A stretch of DNA of 64,000 bases. Origin: Utricularia gibba (lineage: Eukaryota > Streptophyta > Magnoliopsida > Lamiales > Lentibulariaceae). Both the position numbers and the translations under genes were made by a program. The stretch spans positions 992,001 through 1,056,000 of the forward strand of contig CM007990.1 in assembly GCA_002189035.1 (NCBI GenBank), written 5' to 3'. The notes below the pieces were generated by a model that worked only from the letters and a program-made list of their open reading frames with translations, did no database searches and was not told where the DNA came from. This document shows positions 1-11,342 of the stretch, piece by piece. Positions within the stretch are counted from its first letter, which is position 1; each line of letters begins with the position of its first letter.

Positions 1-39
1 ATGGCAGCTCTGAGGTAACTAGACATTGGTGATTTCCAC

Positions 40-669
40 CTTGTCAGCCACAGAAGTCCATTTGTACAACTCGAGGAGCCCTTGGCAGTTCTTTCATCTT
101 CTTCTTGCACCATAGAGTATAAGTGGTTGTACTTCGTTGGATTTGAAGCATACTTGTTCTCTAATCTCTGCAAAACTCATGTATGACAATGTTTACAGGA
201 TTCAATATTAGACACCTGAGTCAAAAAATGATGCTTATGTCTCAAGATGAAATGTATTCGAAACGAATAGCGAACCGTTATGTTGCCCCCAATATCAGAC
301 TTCACAAGGACCATTGCGGATCCGAACTTATCTGCAGACATCCAAAACTAAAAACATAAAGCAGAGAGCTTAATAAATCCCATTGAAAAGGCAGATAGTT
401 TTCATAATCTTCTCAGTTTTTCATTGTGAAACACCATTCTCCACTCATCTTAGATCTTCCAAGCTAGAAACTTAACACTCCCACACCCTTTTCAGAGAAG
501 GTAGGAAGTATATGAAAGTGAAATGAAGATGGAATCAACTCCTGAACATACCTATAACTGGGAGGATAAGCTTGCAGACATCTAAGAACTGTTTAGTCAG
601 AATCACTCCATCTTCTGACTTGACATGCTTCATTCCTTCCAGTGCAGGAGTGAAAGCTGTGCCTTCCAT
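40..669 (-). CDS. GLTP1: Glycolipid transfer protein (GLTP), 5' part, cut by left window edge
   Basis: Three exons are visible: 552-669, 276-331 and 40-167; the C-terminal half lies beyond base 1. Phases agree (118 + 56 nt = 58 codons; donor at 38-39 opens the next intron). The start at 667-669 gives MEGTAFTPALEGMKHVKS, as in plant GLTP. The glycolipid headgroup pocket is recognisable: the D and N of SDIGGNITRLENKY and the Trp of GLLWLTR are conserved in the GLTP fold. Proteins of this family are small, soluble, all-helical carriers that move sphingolipids with sugar headgroups between membranes. What is seen is about 100 residues of roughly 200. The 5' leader probably extends to about 1000. 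Family assignment is firm; function in this plant is inferred. Confidence 0.9.
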
Positions 670-1959
670 TATGTGCTTAGCTTCACAAATTACCCTTCAA
701 GAACACAAGCAGTTCATAACATTTCTGCCCACAATTAAGACTAAACAGATGGTCTCCAGAAGAATAGCCGCAACACAACAAAGTCAAGACACGAGTGCCC
801 TGATCCAGATTTTTTCAATCACATTTTTCGCGATTATTGGGAATCGAGGATAGTTGATCAAAATCTTCGCATTAAATAGTAAACACCCAAAAGATAACAT
901 CGTGAAAAAATCATAAAAATCGCATCTTTCGTGATCAGAGAAACTGGAACATAAAGGAACTAGGTGAAGATCCGTACTCAGTGCGAAGATCTAGCAAAAA
1001 CACCACCAAGAACACAAACGGGTCGCGTCGCCGGCTTGTGGTTTTGATTCGGTTTCAGTCAACTTTCAAAGTGCATTTCTTTTTCCTATATTCTTCTGCT
1101 CCTTTATTCTATTCCAAGAGGCAAGAAATAACTTTGTTTAAAAAGGCAATAAACCTACATTTCCTTTCCCGTGGTTGTCTGGGAGCAATTCAGAAGCGTT
1201 CTCCATCGATAGATTTCTGTATTTGTTCGAAGAAAAATTGAACCTTTCATTTCATCAGTAATTTTTCTTCCTACGTGCAGGGGAAGATGCCCCTTTTAGC
1301 GATATCACGGTTCTGAAGATGATGCATGATCAACTTCCTCCCATTGGAAGGGGCACCTTTTGTTCCTTTTTTTGCAGAATGCCATTGTTCCAGCATAACG
1401 ATACGAGCCTGAGCAGACAAAAGAGCAGCAACCCTGTACCCAGATCAGCTGATTGCATAACGTTGGCTTCACCGTTCAGTGCAGCCATTTATCTTACCAT
1501 GGCAGTTACACAGCTGCATCTCGGATAGAACCCAAGTGCTAGTTAGGCGAGTGAGTCTCCATTTAAAAGTTTCAAGGTGAATCTGTGTTTGTACACGTGA
1601 AACTCAAATCCAATGAGTTGAATGCTATCTGGAGATCAGATGGTTCGGTATTTGTTTTTCTAGATACAAGATGTTGTCGTCATCAGCTTGTCTTTTTACA
1701 TACCAATAAGACTATCGATTTCTTGACTCGTACGAAGTTTGGTTCCAAAGATGACGAGAAAACATAAAACTTGTGAAGACACAAAAGGAAACAGATGACA
1801 GGATGAGCACGAGAAGCTTCCTAAAACAGAACGAGTTGCGGAAGAAGATGCATTGTACCTGAATACTCTTGTTATAACTACCTACAAGACATGTTAGAGA
1901 AATTTGTAGCTTCTCAAGGAACCTTAATCAATCATCGCACCCGCCCGCGTGTCTGCGCA
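670..1959. other. GLTP leader and intergenic DNA
   Basis: This holds the presumed GLTP 5' leader (minus strand) and the region upstream of the NAC gene. Several short open frames occur but none resembles a known protein or has good exon borders. I see no RNA gene or repeat that I can name. Confidence 0.5.
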
Positions 1960-1967
1960 CTATATAT
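1960..1967 (+). promoter_or_regulatory. TATA box of the NAC gene
   Basis: CTATATAT-type sequence lies about 70 bp before the NAC start codon at 2037, in otherwise GC-rich DNA. Spacing fits a short leader beginning near 1990. Confidence 0.5.
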
Positions 1968-2036
1968 CTGCGCCCCCACACACGCAATCCATCCCCAGAA
2001 CACAGAAAGCGAGATTAGTTCAGTCGGTAAGGGCCG

Positions 2037-3421
2037 ATGGGTCTGAAAGACATCGGAGAGACGCTCCCGCCCGGGTTCCGATTCTCCCCCAGCGACCAGG
2101 AGCTCGTCTGCCACTACCTCTACAAGAAGATCGCTAACCAACACCTCCCCACCGGAACCCTCGTCGAGATCGACCTCCATACGTGTGAGCCATGGATGCT
2201 TCCAGGTAAGCACCGCCCACTTGTCAAAATCCATGAACCAGAATAGGGATGACATGCATCGGGTTTTGCATCATCTCTGCAAGTCTTCTTCCTTTGCGTT
2301 TAAAGAAGATCCATTCCTCAAACGCACAAACCCCAGTCTTTTCCTCCTCTCTTTTTCCCGGTTTTCCTTGCAAAAGTTCCATCCTTCCAACTTCCTACCT
2401 TCCGTACACACAATTATGATACTTTTCATATGATAATTTAAATATTAAATTATTTATGACATAAATTTATATAATATGTTTTTTTATATATCGTTTTTAG
2501 AATAAATGAAAAAAAAACTAATTTTGTTTATTGTAATAGAATTGATTTTAATAAATTAGAAATTTAGTTAGAATCATTTTTAATTTTTTTCTCGTTTAAA
2601 ACTTAATAATAAAAATACTTTTGAAATGTTTTCTTAAAGCATAATTTATTATGAACACATGTAAAACTCAAGTAATTAATAATAAATATAGTTGGAAATT
2701 AATCCAATTATTTAAAAACTTAACAAATCTATCAAAACAATTTGCTCTGGTTTCTCTGCGTAGATGTCGCGAAGCTGAACTCGGAGGAGTGGTACTTCTT
2801 CAGCTTCCGTGACCGGAAATACGTGACGGGGTTCCGGGCGAACAGGGCCACGGCGAGGGGGTACTGGAAGGCGACGGGGAAGGACCGGCCGGTGGTGGAC
2901 GCGGCGACGCGGGGGTGGTGGGAATGAGGAAGACACTGGTTTTCTACAACCACAGAGCTCCCAACGGCGTGAAGACCGGTTGGATACTCCACGAGTTCCG
3001 TCTGGAAAACCCCGGATTGCCTCCCAAGGTACGCAACAACCCCTTCCCTTGAACCAGGCGCCGGACACCAGGAACAGAATCTCCATGTCTCGTCTCCTTA
3101 CTGAAGCTGTTGATTTTCGGCCCTCTCCTGCGTTCTCAGGAGGACTGGGTGTTATGCAGAGTGTTCAAAAAATCAAGATCGCCTCCTTGGGAAGGCCCCA
3201 CGGGGAGACTGATCGCTCCACGGGATGACTCCGGCGAGGCCACTTCTTCTGATGCTCCATTGATCAAGCCCGGTATCGGACACCCAGCTCACCTGACGGC
3301 GGCTCCTTCCGGGCCCAAGTGCGAGGAGGACTATGGGTTCCTGCTTGATCTGTGCGACCCCAATGAGATCGGCTTCCGCCACCCGACCATCGGAGACGAC
3401 AGCAGCTCCGTTTTCATGTGA
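2037..3421 (+). CDS. NAC-domain transcription factor (frameshifted by one base)
   Basis: Exons 2037-2205, 2764-3028 and 3140-3421. The NAC domain fills residues 8-160: [19 protein letters not shown] (A), EPWMLPDVAKL (B), [12 protein letters not shown] (C), [32 protein letters not shown] (D) and [11 protein letters not shown] (E). The variable tail is short and ends [18 protein letters not shown]. The protein would have about 238 residues. It resembles the NAC21/22 and ANAC071/096 branch, which has the same MGLKDIG start. A one-base loss in the G-run at 2911-2915 breaks the frame after DAATRG; exon 2 is 265 nt where phase needs 266. The rest is intact, so a sequencing under-call is likelier than a pseudogene. 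DNA binding and nuclear location are inferred from the family. Intron 1 (558 nt) is very AT-rich. Confidence 0.9.
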
Positions 3422-4097
3422 AATTCCGGCGGGGTTAGATGCACACATACATTATTACAAGGTATAAGGTTTTTTTTTCTCGTAATATATTTGTTTGATA
3501 ATACATTGTAATTTGATCGTATTAATTGTGATTGTAATTAGATTGTAATTCTTTAATGAATAATTAATGATCTTGTGTTTAATTAATATTTTAAAATTGA
3601 ATTTAATCCATTCTTCGATTTATTAATAATCTTGAATTGAATAATTTTTAATCAACACATTGTAAATATTTAAATTTCATTTTTTAAAATTTTTATTATT
3701 AAGAAAGTACAAGAAAAACATGAATTTGAATTAAATTGAATTTAATTATGAATTATACCTTCAATTTGAAAACAATTTATTTAATATGAATTTTGCAATT
3801 ATATTTATATAAAATTGTCATATTTTATGTTATTTTCTGTAAATGAACTTTTATGTAAATGGGCGTTGTTAGCGAGACCCAATAAGAAAGCCCAATAGTA
3901 GGCAAGAAGCCCAATTGTTGATCCGGGCGGGATGGGCATCTCCGCGTTGCATCTCCGGGGGGTACACGGGCTGCGTTTCGTCTCTGTATTTGATTTCTTG
4001 TCTGGAGGGAACTTCGGAGCTGTTGGGAATCCGGGCGGTTTCTTCGGGGGATGTTGATATACAGGTTTAAAGTGCGCTGTTTGTGTTCTTAGGGCTC
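3422..4097 (+). other. Intergenic DNA and leader of the JmjC gene
   Basis: The first 420 bases are AT-rich with no coding signal. Two AGCCCA (reverse TGGGCT, site II-like) elements at 3889-3894 and 3908-3913 probably mark the promoter of the next gene. A leader intron probably ends at the TTCTTAG just before 4093, five bases before the ATG at 4098. Confidence 0.45.
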
Positions 4098-6312
4098 ATG
4101 GATATCACGCGATCTAGGAGTGATGTGGGAGTTATCAAAGAAGAAGACCTTGCCGTTCCTCCGGGGTTTCCGCCCCGGACTTGTTTTTCGTTGCGGCGGT
4201 TGGAGAATGGCGACGAGGGTACTTTCCCTATGGAGGTGGATGGGCAGTCATCATCTGCTTGTCAGGAGCAGCTCAACGCCTGTATACAAACTCAAGCTGA
4301 GGTTAGGATGCTAATGTTTTGACTGTGTGATGGATTTCTTGGTAATTGTTTCTTCAATCCCATTGCTTAGAGAGGTTATTTTGATGTGGTTTGCAGGTCA
4401 CTCAGAATCAGCCCCTCTCCTCGTTGAAGATTGATGATGCCCCTGTATTCTATCCATCTGAAAAGGTTCTCTTCTTCTATCCTGTTCACTGACAGACACC
4501 ATGGTTTGGAAATCAGTATGAGTTTCTACTGTTGCAGGAGTTTGAGGACACCTTGAATTACATAGCCAATATACGCCCAGTAGGTGAAAGATATGGACTA
4601 TGCCGTATTGTCCCACCAGCTTCTTGGAGGCCTCCACATTCTTTTGATGATAAACTGACATTGGAATCCGAAACAGCTGGTGTGAACTCCAAGTATGATT
4701 GTGGATCTAAGTTTACAGTGAAAAGCTTTAAGAAATATGCAAATGACCTGAAGAAGCTATACTTCTCGAATGGTAGAGTTTATGAGCCCCCGGACGTTGA
4801 AAAAATTGAGGCTGAATATTGGCGTCTCGTTGACAGTGCTGATAAAGAAAGAGAGGTACTCTTGTAATGTATTACTTGCCGCTTTGAAGCCATCTCTGTC
4901 AAGTGTTTTCCTTGTCTGTGTTCGTGATATTGAATACCACTGTAATATCCAGGCCTTGCGAAGTCCGTTATTCATCAAAGCCAGTCCATGTGAAGCTGCT
5001 GATGAATACTTGGGGTGTGGATGGAACTTGAGGAACATTCCCAAGCACCCATTTTCTCTTCTCCCATTTGGATGCTACAGCGACTCCACGGCACTTGCTC
5101 CTAGATTGTCCATAGGCGTGTGCTTTACATCACAATTTTGGGTAAGACCCTGAATCCACAGATTGCTTGGAATGTGATCAGCTGATTGTCTTGGGTAGGA
5201 TGCTGCATTCATTCTTTTCTTGTGTCATTGTTCGGAGAAACAGAAAAATGAGGAGCACCACCTGTATTCCCTCTCTTACATTCACACTGGAGAGCCTAAA
5301 TTGTGGTATTGCGTCCCGGGAAGATACTGTTTCAAGTTTCTGGAAGTTGCACGGAGGTTATCTCAGTCATCACTGAACCCGGCATTCCTGCATGAGCTCG
5401 TGAGTTTTACCTTAGGATTCTGTTGGTTACTGCCGGTAGAAAACTTTTCTTCAAAGTTGTTTCATCAGCCTATCATGGTCTCCTGCATTCTGTATTTCAG
5501 GGCATTCAGATTCCCCCATGGGCTCTGATACACGAGGGTATATCTGTATGCAAGTGTGTGCAGAAGCCCAATGAGTTGGTACTCATCTTCCCTGGAGCCT
5601 ACCGCACTGAAATTTGTTGTGGCTTCAGTTGCTCTGAAGCATCATGTTTTGCTCCCTTCGATTGGCTCCCTCATGGCCAAAACATAATCGAGCATTACTC
5701 CGAATACGGTATCAAGCCCCTGATCTCTCAGGATAAGCTGTTGGTAGAAGCAGCTACACAAGCTGTTAAAGCAGAATGGGCATCGTTGGCCCAAAAAGAC
5801 ACCTCCTCCTCCACTCAAATGTGGAGAAAGCTGATTCACAAGAATGGTATACTCACCAAGTTACTCAAGGTATGTCATGGCATGCTACTGCTCTGCTGCC
5901 CTTGTATTGATTCATATAGCATCTGAGATACTCACTGCAGAGCCGTGTTAAAATCGAAGCCATACGGAGGAAGCACGTAAGCGATGGTTTGGATAGCGAG
6001 GCATTCAAAGATGGCAGCACTCTGGCTACAAGGGAGTGCAGCATTTGCTTCTATGATCTGTACATTTCAGGCATATCGTGCTCATGTTCTCCAGATCGAT
6101 ACGTCTGCCTGCGCCATTCCAAGAGGCTTTGCTCTTGTCCTTGGATTTCCAAGCGTTTGGTATTCAGGTACACAATGCCTGAGTTAGAGCTCCTTGTCCA
6201 GGCCGTGGAAGGTAACCTGCCAGCAGTCTACAACTGGGTGAAGAAAAGGCCCCATCAACAAGCGCGGCATTCCATTCCAAGTGCAGGATCTGCAGAAAAA
6301 ACAGCAGAATAA
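4098..6312 (+). CDS. JmjN/JmjC/C5HC2 protein, JMJ14/18 family, degenerate catalytic site
   Basis: Seven exons: 4098-4301, 4397-4465, 4538-4855, 4953-5141, 5244-5399, 5501-5869 and 5941-6312; all phases agree and give 558 residues. JmjN includes APVFYPSEKEFEDTLNYI; JmjC includes HHLYSLSYIHTGEPKLWY; the C5HC2 zinc finger begins ECSICFYDLYISGISCSC and ends near residue 535. There is no FYRN/FYRC region, so it is shorter than JMJ14 or JMJ18. KDM5-type demethylases bind Fe(II) by H-x-E and a distal H. Here the first motif reads K261-N-E and the distal site reads AYR (R347), so two of three ligands are lost; the 2-oxoglutarate-contacting Lys in GEPK is kept. Lysine demethylase activity is therefore unlikely; a binding or scaffold role is possible. 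It may be the counterpart of Arabidopsis JMJ19, an inference from memory. Confidence 0.88.
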
Positions 6313-6777
6313 TGATTCTAGATGAAAATATAGCTGATCCATCTCCGGTCTCGGGTGCATCTAACCGGTCCCTGGCTATTTTGCTGCCGGGACATTACCT
6401 TCAATAGATGAGAAAAAGATCCAACAGTCTTGTAGTGACATTGGCGAGTGAGACAACAGAATGAATGAATGACATGGGTGGAACTGATCCCAAACGACAA
6501 GAAAAAATGTGAAATGATGTGTGTGGGTTAGGAGTGCGGGATGAGAGAGGCTGGTCTCATAGTAACAAGAACTTGGAATAGCTGTTCCATGGGGGTAACT
6601 CTTTCGAAGACAAACAGCACAGAATTCGGCCTTTTCAAAGCTTCCTTATGGTTTCCCTTTTATCAGTTCACTCTATATCTGTCTCCATTGGAAACATCAT
6701 GTTCACAAAGCTTTACAGAGCCCCTTTCACATCAAAGTATCATACAGCTTCTGTGTAAGTTAATGAAGGCATCAAAA
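6313..6777. other. 3' flank shared by the JmjC gene (+) and MNS3 (-)
   Basis: The two genes converge here with 465 bp between stop codons. It probably contains both 3' untranslated regions. No other feature seen. Confidence 0.5.
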
Positions 6778-9525
6778 TCACTGGCTCGTGGTGTGCTTAC
6801 GAATCGGCAGTGGATGTGCTTCGGTGTTGAAAACATACTCATCCAGTGGAATCACATCACTCTCCCCAAACAGCAAATACAAGTACTTCAGTGTCTCTCC
6901 CAGGAAAAAGGTCTCCATCTTGTCTCTTGTAGGGGGAGGAATCACAGTTACATCATCAAGGGAAGTGTAACCTCCGGATTCAACCCTGGTGTACTTCTCA
7001 AATGACTCGAAAATCTGCCAGCCCCAGTCACGATATCTGCACACATAACAATGATTGTGGGGATCTCAGATGATGAAGCTGCAGGAGCAACGGAAAGGAC
7101 GCACCTTTGATTTCCTGTGATGCGGAAAAGGATGAAAAGTGATTCAACCGTTTCAGGACGCAGGAGGTTATGACGGTCAGCTGGTTTTATTACTATGTCT
7201 TCTGCATATTTGGACTTTGTGTTAGCAGCCTCATTGTTACCTTCCTTACCTCCCTGAAATGATGTAAATGACCAGTAACCACAGTGCACAAGTAGTAATT
7301 CAAAGGGTAGGATGAGCACAAGACCACATACACGAGCTTACCTCAATATTGAAGTAGGCTATTTCTGGAGCAAGGCCAGTAGCCGTCAGAGAGTACATCT
7401 CAAAGCATGTTTTAGCAAGATCTTCAGCTAGCTGTAAATTTTCAAGATCCTTGAATGTTAGCAGGTTTTCTCTCATGGCCTTCTCCTTTGTCAAGCCCTT
7501 AGTCGCACCAAGAGCAAGGGTACCTGGAAGAAAACATACCTGGCCAATAGAAACCAGAATCCGTTCAACAATCTAGCAGAAAAAAACTGATGCAAGACAC
7601 TCTCTGCAGTCCATCGGAAGTAGGCCAAAGATTCACACTAGCGCATGGGTGTGGAAACTAGAGATAAAAACACACCAGGTGATCCATCTTTGGGCTAAAA
7701 GCACCTTGAGGTCCATTTGGAAGTTCGCCAACGAAGACCAACCCATTTGGCACTGTTTTTCGGACGAGAAGCTCTTTCACACCTTCCATTGCTTCTACAT
7801 ACATATCGTGAAGATATGTCAAATTACTTCCTTCATTTTGAAGCCACACTTTCAAGAGATACTCATAGTAACTATCGCCACGAGATCCAAGTCTGATGTT
7901 CTGCCCGCTAAATTCACCAGTATGAGGGCTGCAAGGAGTACACTTTCATCATTCATTGCAAACAATATTCATTAGGCAGTTTTTAAGCGCACCAAACACA
8001 TTGCAATCCTGCCATGGCATAATCATAAATGAAATCAGAGTCTCGAATGCGAGATTTCACCCATCAAGGAAGTCTATAACAAGATTCTGAAAGCAATAAA
8101 TGAGTTTCATTCATTAAGCAGTATTAAGAAGCATGGCTGGTAAAGAGAACAGTATCCTTACTTGATGTATATAGGAACAAGCCCCTTAAACTTTGGCAGA
8201 GTCCTCATATGCTGCAAAACCTTCATGGCCTCCACTGTATACTTAGGGTCTCCTGTCAGAAAACTGATATAGTTGAACTCGAGCTGGAGGGTGGAAACTT
8301 CGGCGGTGCTACTCAATCCGTCAGGAGCAGGATGAGCAGATTTTCCATGAAGATCCACATCACTGAATGGAATAGCAGATAAACTTGATGTAAAGGCAAG
8401 CAGAAGACGATCAGCCAATTTCCTTGCATTTTCGAGATATATAGCTGGGTTAGGTTGTCCTGTCAAAGCACTGCCACCATGGCCATTAATACTCAAGTGA
8501 TAGGCACTAAGAAGACCACCCAAAATGCGTATTGTGGTTTCAAATAAATTCACTTGGCCTTTCTCATCTATCCTCTGGGAAAGATTCTTTTCAATCCAAG
8601 TTCCAGCCTCACGAACAATTTCATCAACCCCTAATATCATGGCCGTATCGAGAGCATCCACAATAGTCGCTCCAAGACCTCCTAAGCCATCAACTCCTCT
8701 CTTGCTTAATGGCATAAGTTCATCATAACCCATGGCAAACCCATGGTAGCCTGCCCAAGCATGTATAAAAGAATGTTTAACTCTAAGTTGTCTAGCATTC
8801 CAGTCAATGCTAGAATCAGTGGCATTAGATTTTATCCTAGATGCTATCTCATCAGGTGACAAACGAGGTGGAAGCCGAGGTCGTGTTCTCCAAAACCTTC
8901 TAAATCTACCACTTCCATCAGTGAAAAAGCTTCCTACTTCTTCTGTCCCCATATTGCTTGCTAAACCATCCGATGAGGGAACAACCCTAGCATGTGCTAG
9001 CAAGAGATAGGAAACACCTAGAATCATTAACAGTGCAAGAAACATTCCAGTACTGCATTGCAATCGACATGGTTTTGCATCGATGCCTTGAATACCATTC
9101 ATGACCACCTAAAGGAAATCTAGAAAAAGTGAGTCTCTCGATTCAGGTACCTAAAGCGAACAACCCATATCACTTGAAAACATACCAGAGCCAAAAATTA
9201 AAAATTTTGGTGGAAAATTTACAATGGAAATGGCAATGCACGGCAAGACAAAAAATTTCCAAAAAAAGAATAAATCTTCCACCCCTGTGTCTTTCTGTCC
9301 CCACCATATAACATTCAATGGAACCCAATCTAGAACATCACAAAGATCATAAACTAACTACTTGATCAAGCCAATGAAGAGAACCCAAAGGAACATAATT
9401 TGAAAGAGATAGAGACGGAGGAGGGGGGTTGAGGAAGAAAGGGGAACCTTCATTAAAGAGCGCCGGCGGAACTTCGCATTATCATAAGGTAAATCTTTCG
9501 TTGAATACGGCAGCGGCCTCGACAT
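6778..9525 (-). CDS. MNS3: Mannosyl-oligosaccharide 1,2-alpha-mannosidase MNS3 (GH47)
   Basis: Six exons: 9448-9525, 8162-9108, 7676-7928, 7342-7539, 7105-7253 and 6778-7036; all phases agree, giving 627 residues (Arabidopsis MNS3 has a similar length). Type II membrane protein: a 47-residue cytosolic tail, a membrane anchor at about 48-66 ([19 protein letters not shown]), then the luminal GH47 barrel. Signature segments include [24 protein letters not shown]-like [24 protein letters not shown] and the Ca2+-binding Thr in FNTEAHPLP. It should trim one mannose from Man9GlcNAc2 on N-glycoproteins. The start at 9523-9525 is chosen because a separate first exon encodes [19 protein letters not shown], matching the MNS3 tail with its LPYS motif; a start in exon 2 would lose it. 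A telo-box-like AAACCCTA lies upstream at 10037-10044. Confidence 0.95.
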
Positions 9526-11342
9526 AGTCCCCTTCCGAGCAAATAGCAAAAACGATTTGGAGCAATATATTTCAGCGGCCCAAAATCAAGAGAATATGCA
9601 CCTGTAGTTTGGGATTCAATAAAACCTACTCTCATCAGTCGGCAAAGAGAGCACAGAAGCTCTACGCAGCTACAACAGACAACGCATTTCACAGGAAAAG
9701 AGCATAGAAGTAAACCACGGAATCGGCACTTTTCTAGAAAATGCCCACCACACTAGTCAATATTAACTATTCACAGGAAAGGAAACTTCAAGCTCCGGTT
9801 TTAACACATAAAAGCTCCCATGATTTCTACTACATAAAGACTTCAATTAAAAATTAAAAACCAACGTTCACAAGATCACTTTACAAACAAAAACACGGCA
9901 AATTACATTGCAGAATCTACAAACGAACCTTGCTGCACGGAGAGAATGGAAGTTCGCCGATCACAGCGACAGTAAGTAGGCCGCGCGCAGCTTCTGGTGC
10001 CGGGTGGAGAATCGAGAGGTACCCTCCCCTTCCGACAAACCCTAGGATGAGGACCAATTGCAACAGGTCGCCATGGAAGAACTCTGATCTGTAAGGCGCC
10101 GAACTGCCGATGTACGTAAGAAAAAAAAAATAGTAATAATAAAAAACAGACAGCGCTTGAATGATGTGGCCGCTTTTGATTGGCCGGAGACGCTGGGTTC
10201 GGTTGAAGCTATTGAAATTATTCAGATGGAATAATTTGGTTGACTATATATTCTTTGATGCGATTTGTAAAAAAAAATTTTAATTTTTTAATAATTTAAG
10301 GCATTTTTTTTAAACATATTAATCAAACATAATATAATTTTAAATACATATATTCAAATCTATATACCAAATAACCTTTAATTTTAATCACACATTGCAT
10401 CTTTATTTCCAAGGATACCCTGTCTTTTTTTATTAAATTTTTTGATGGAATTTGCTATTGACACCTCAATTTATAGTTACTATAAAAACTCTAATCTTCA
10501 AGTGGTAAATTATAGTCACTTTAACTTACATTTTTTGTAAATAGTTTATTATCAAAATTATGAAATTACGTATTTAATTTTTCATGTAATCAAAATTAAC
10601 CAATTTTGATCTCTAATATCATTTTAATGGTGTATCATTATAAGTACTATCTATAATTTCCATTCTTACTCCTGTCCTATTTTTGCTATACTTTGAAAAT
10701 CACGATGTACGAACGTAATATAATCCTAACAATAGATTTTGATTCATTGAATTTAATATATAAATACAAAAAATCTTATTATAAAATTTTGTTAAGTGTA
10801 AAATCATAATTGATTCATGACATCGTAAATCGATTCACGATCTAAAATTTTGAAAAAAAACATTTGGATCTTCCCTTAATGAATATAACAACTTAAGATA
10901 TATTTTTTACAATTATAAAACTTAGGAATTAGATTCTTTATACTAATTGAAATGTGTTATTTTTACAATTTTCACTTAAATTTTTATAGTAGTTACAAGA
11001 TGAATTGGATATTCAAAACTGTAGCAGCAGTATAAACAAAACAGGAGGATTTATTCAGCTCATCGTGGTACAAGTAACAAGATGAAGTGAATGCAATTCG
11101 GACAAAGACTAGGAAACCACTCAACAAGTGTAGCAGATAAACAAATTTACATACATGCCATTTACAGACAGGGACAGAGACATGCAAAAGCAGGGACTGT
11201 TTTGCATGGATAGAACGAACCAAGGAAGAGTGGAGGATAGTTTCTGGTTTATTGCACCCAAAGCTCTAAGCATTTGAAACAAAAAAACTCACTCACAAAA
11301 TGGATTGGTTTGGATGGGTTTGGGTTGCATTGCTTGCTTCCA
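9526..11342. other. MNS3 leader, AT-rich spacer and 3' flank of the U-box gene
   Basis: Bases 9526 to about 10100 look like the MNS3 leader and promoter. Bases 10200-11000 are strongly AT-rich with no coding signal. Bases 11000-11342 are probably the 3' untranslated region of the U-box gene. Confidence 0.5.

Noticed and set aside
1285-1360. Fold-back (TGCCCCTT with AAGGGGCA) as a microRNA precursor
   Set aside because: Only about eight paired bases; too weak and no known microRNA recognised.
2037-2928. NAC gene as a pseudogene because of its internal stop
   Set aside because: The only defect is one missing base in a G-run; all NAC subdomains and the splice sites are intact, and the same defect type recurs in seven other genes.
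9106-9108. MNS3 starting inside exon 2
   Set aside because: This drops the conserved MSRPLPYS tail that a clean upstream exon supplies.
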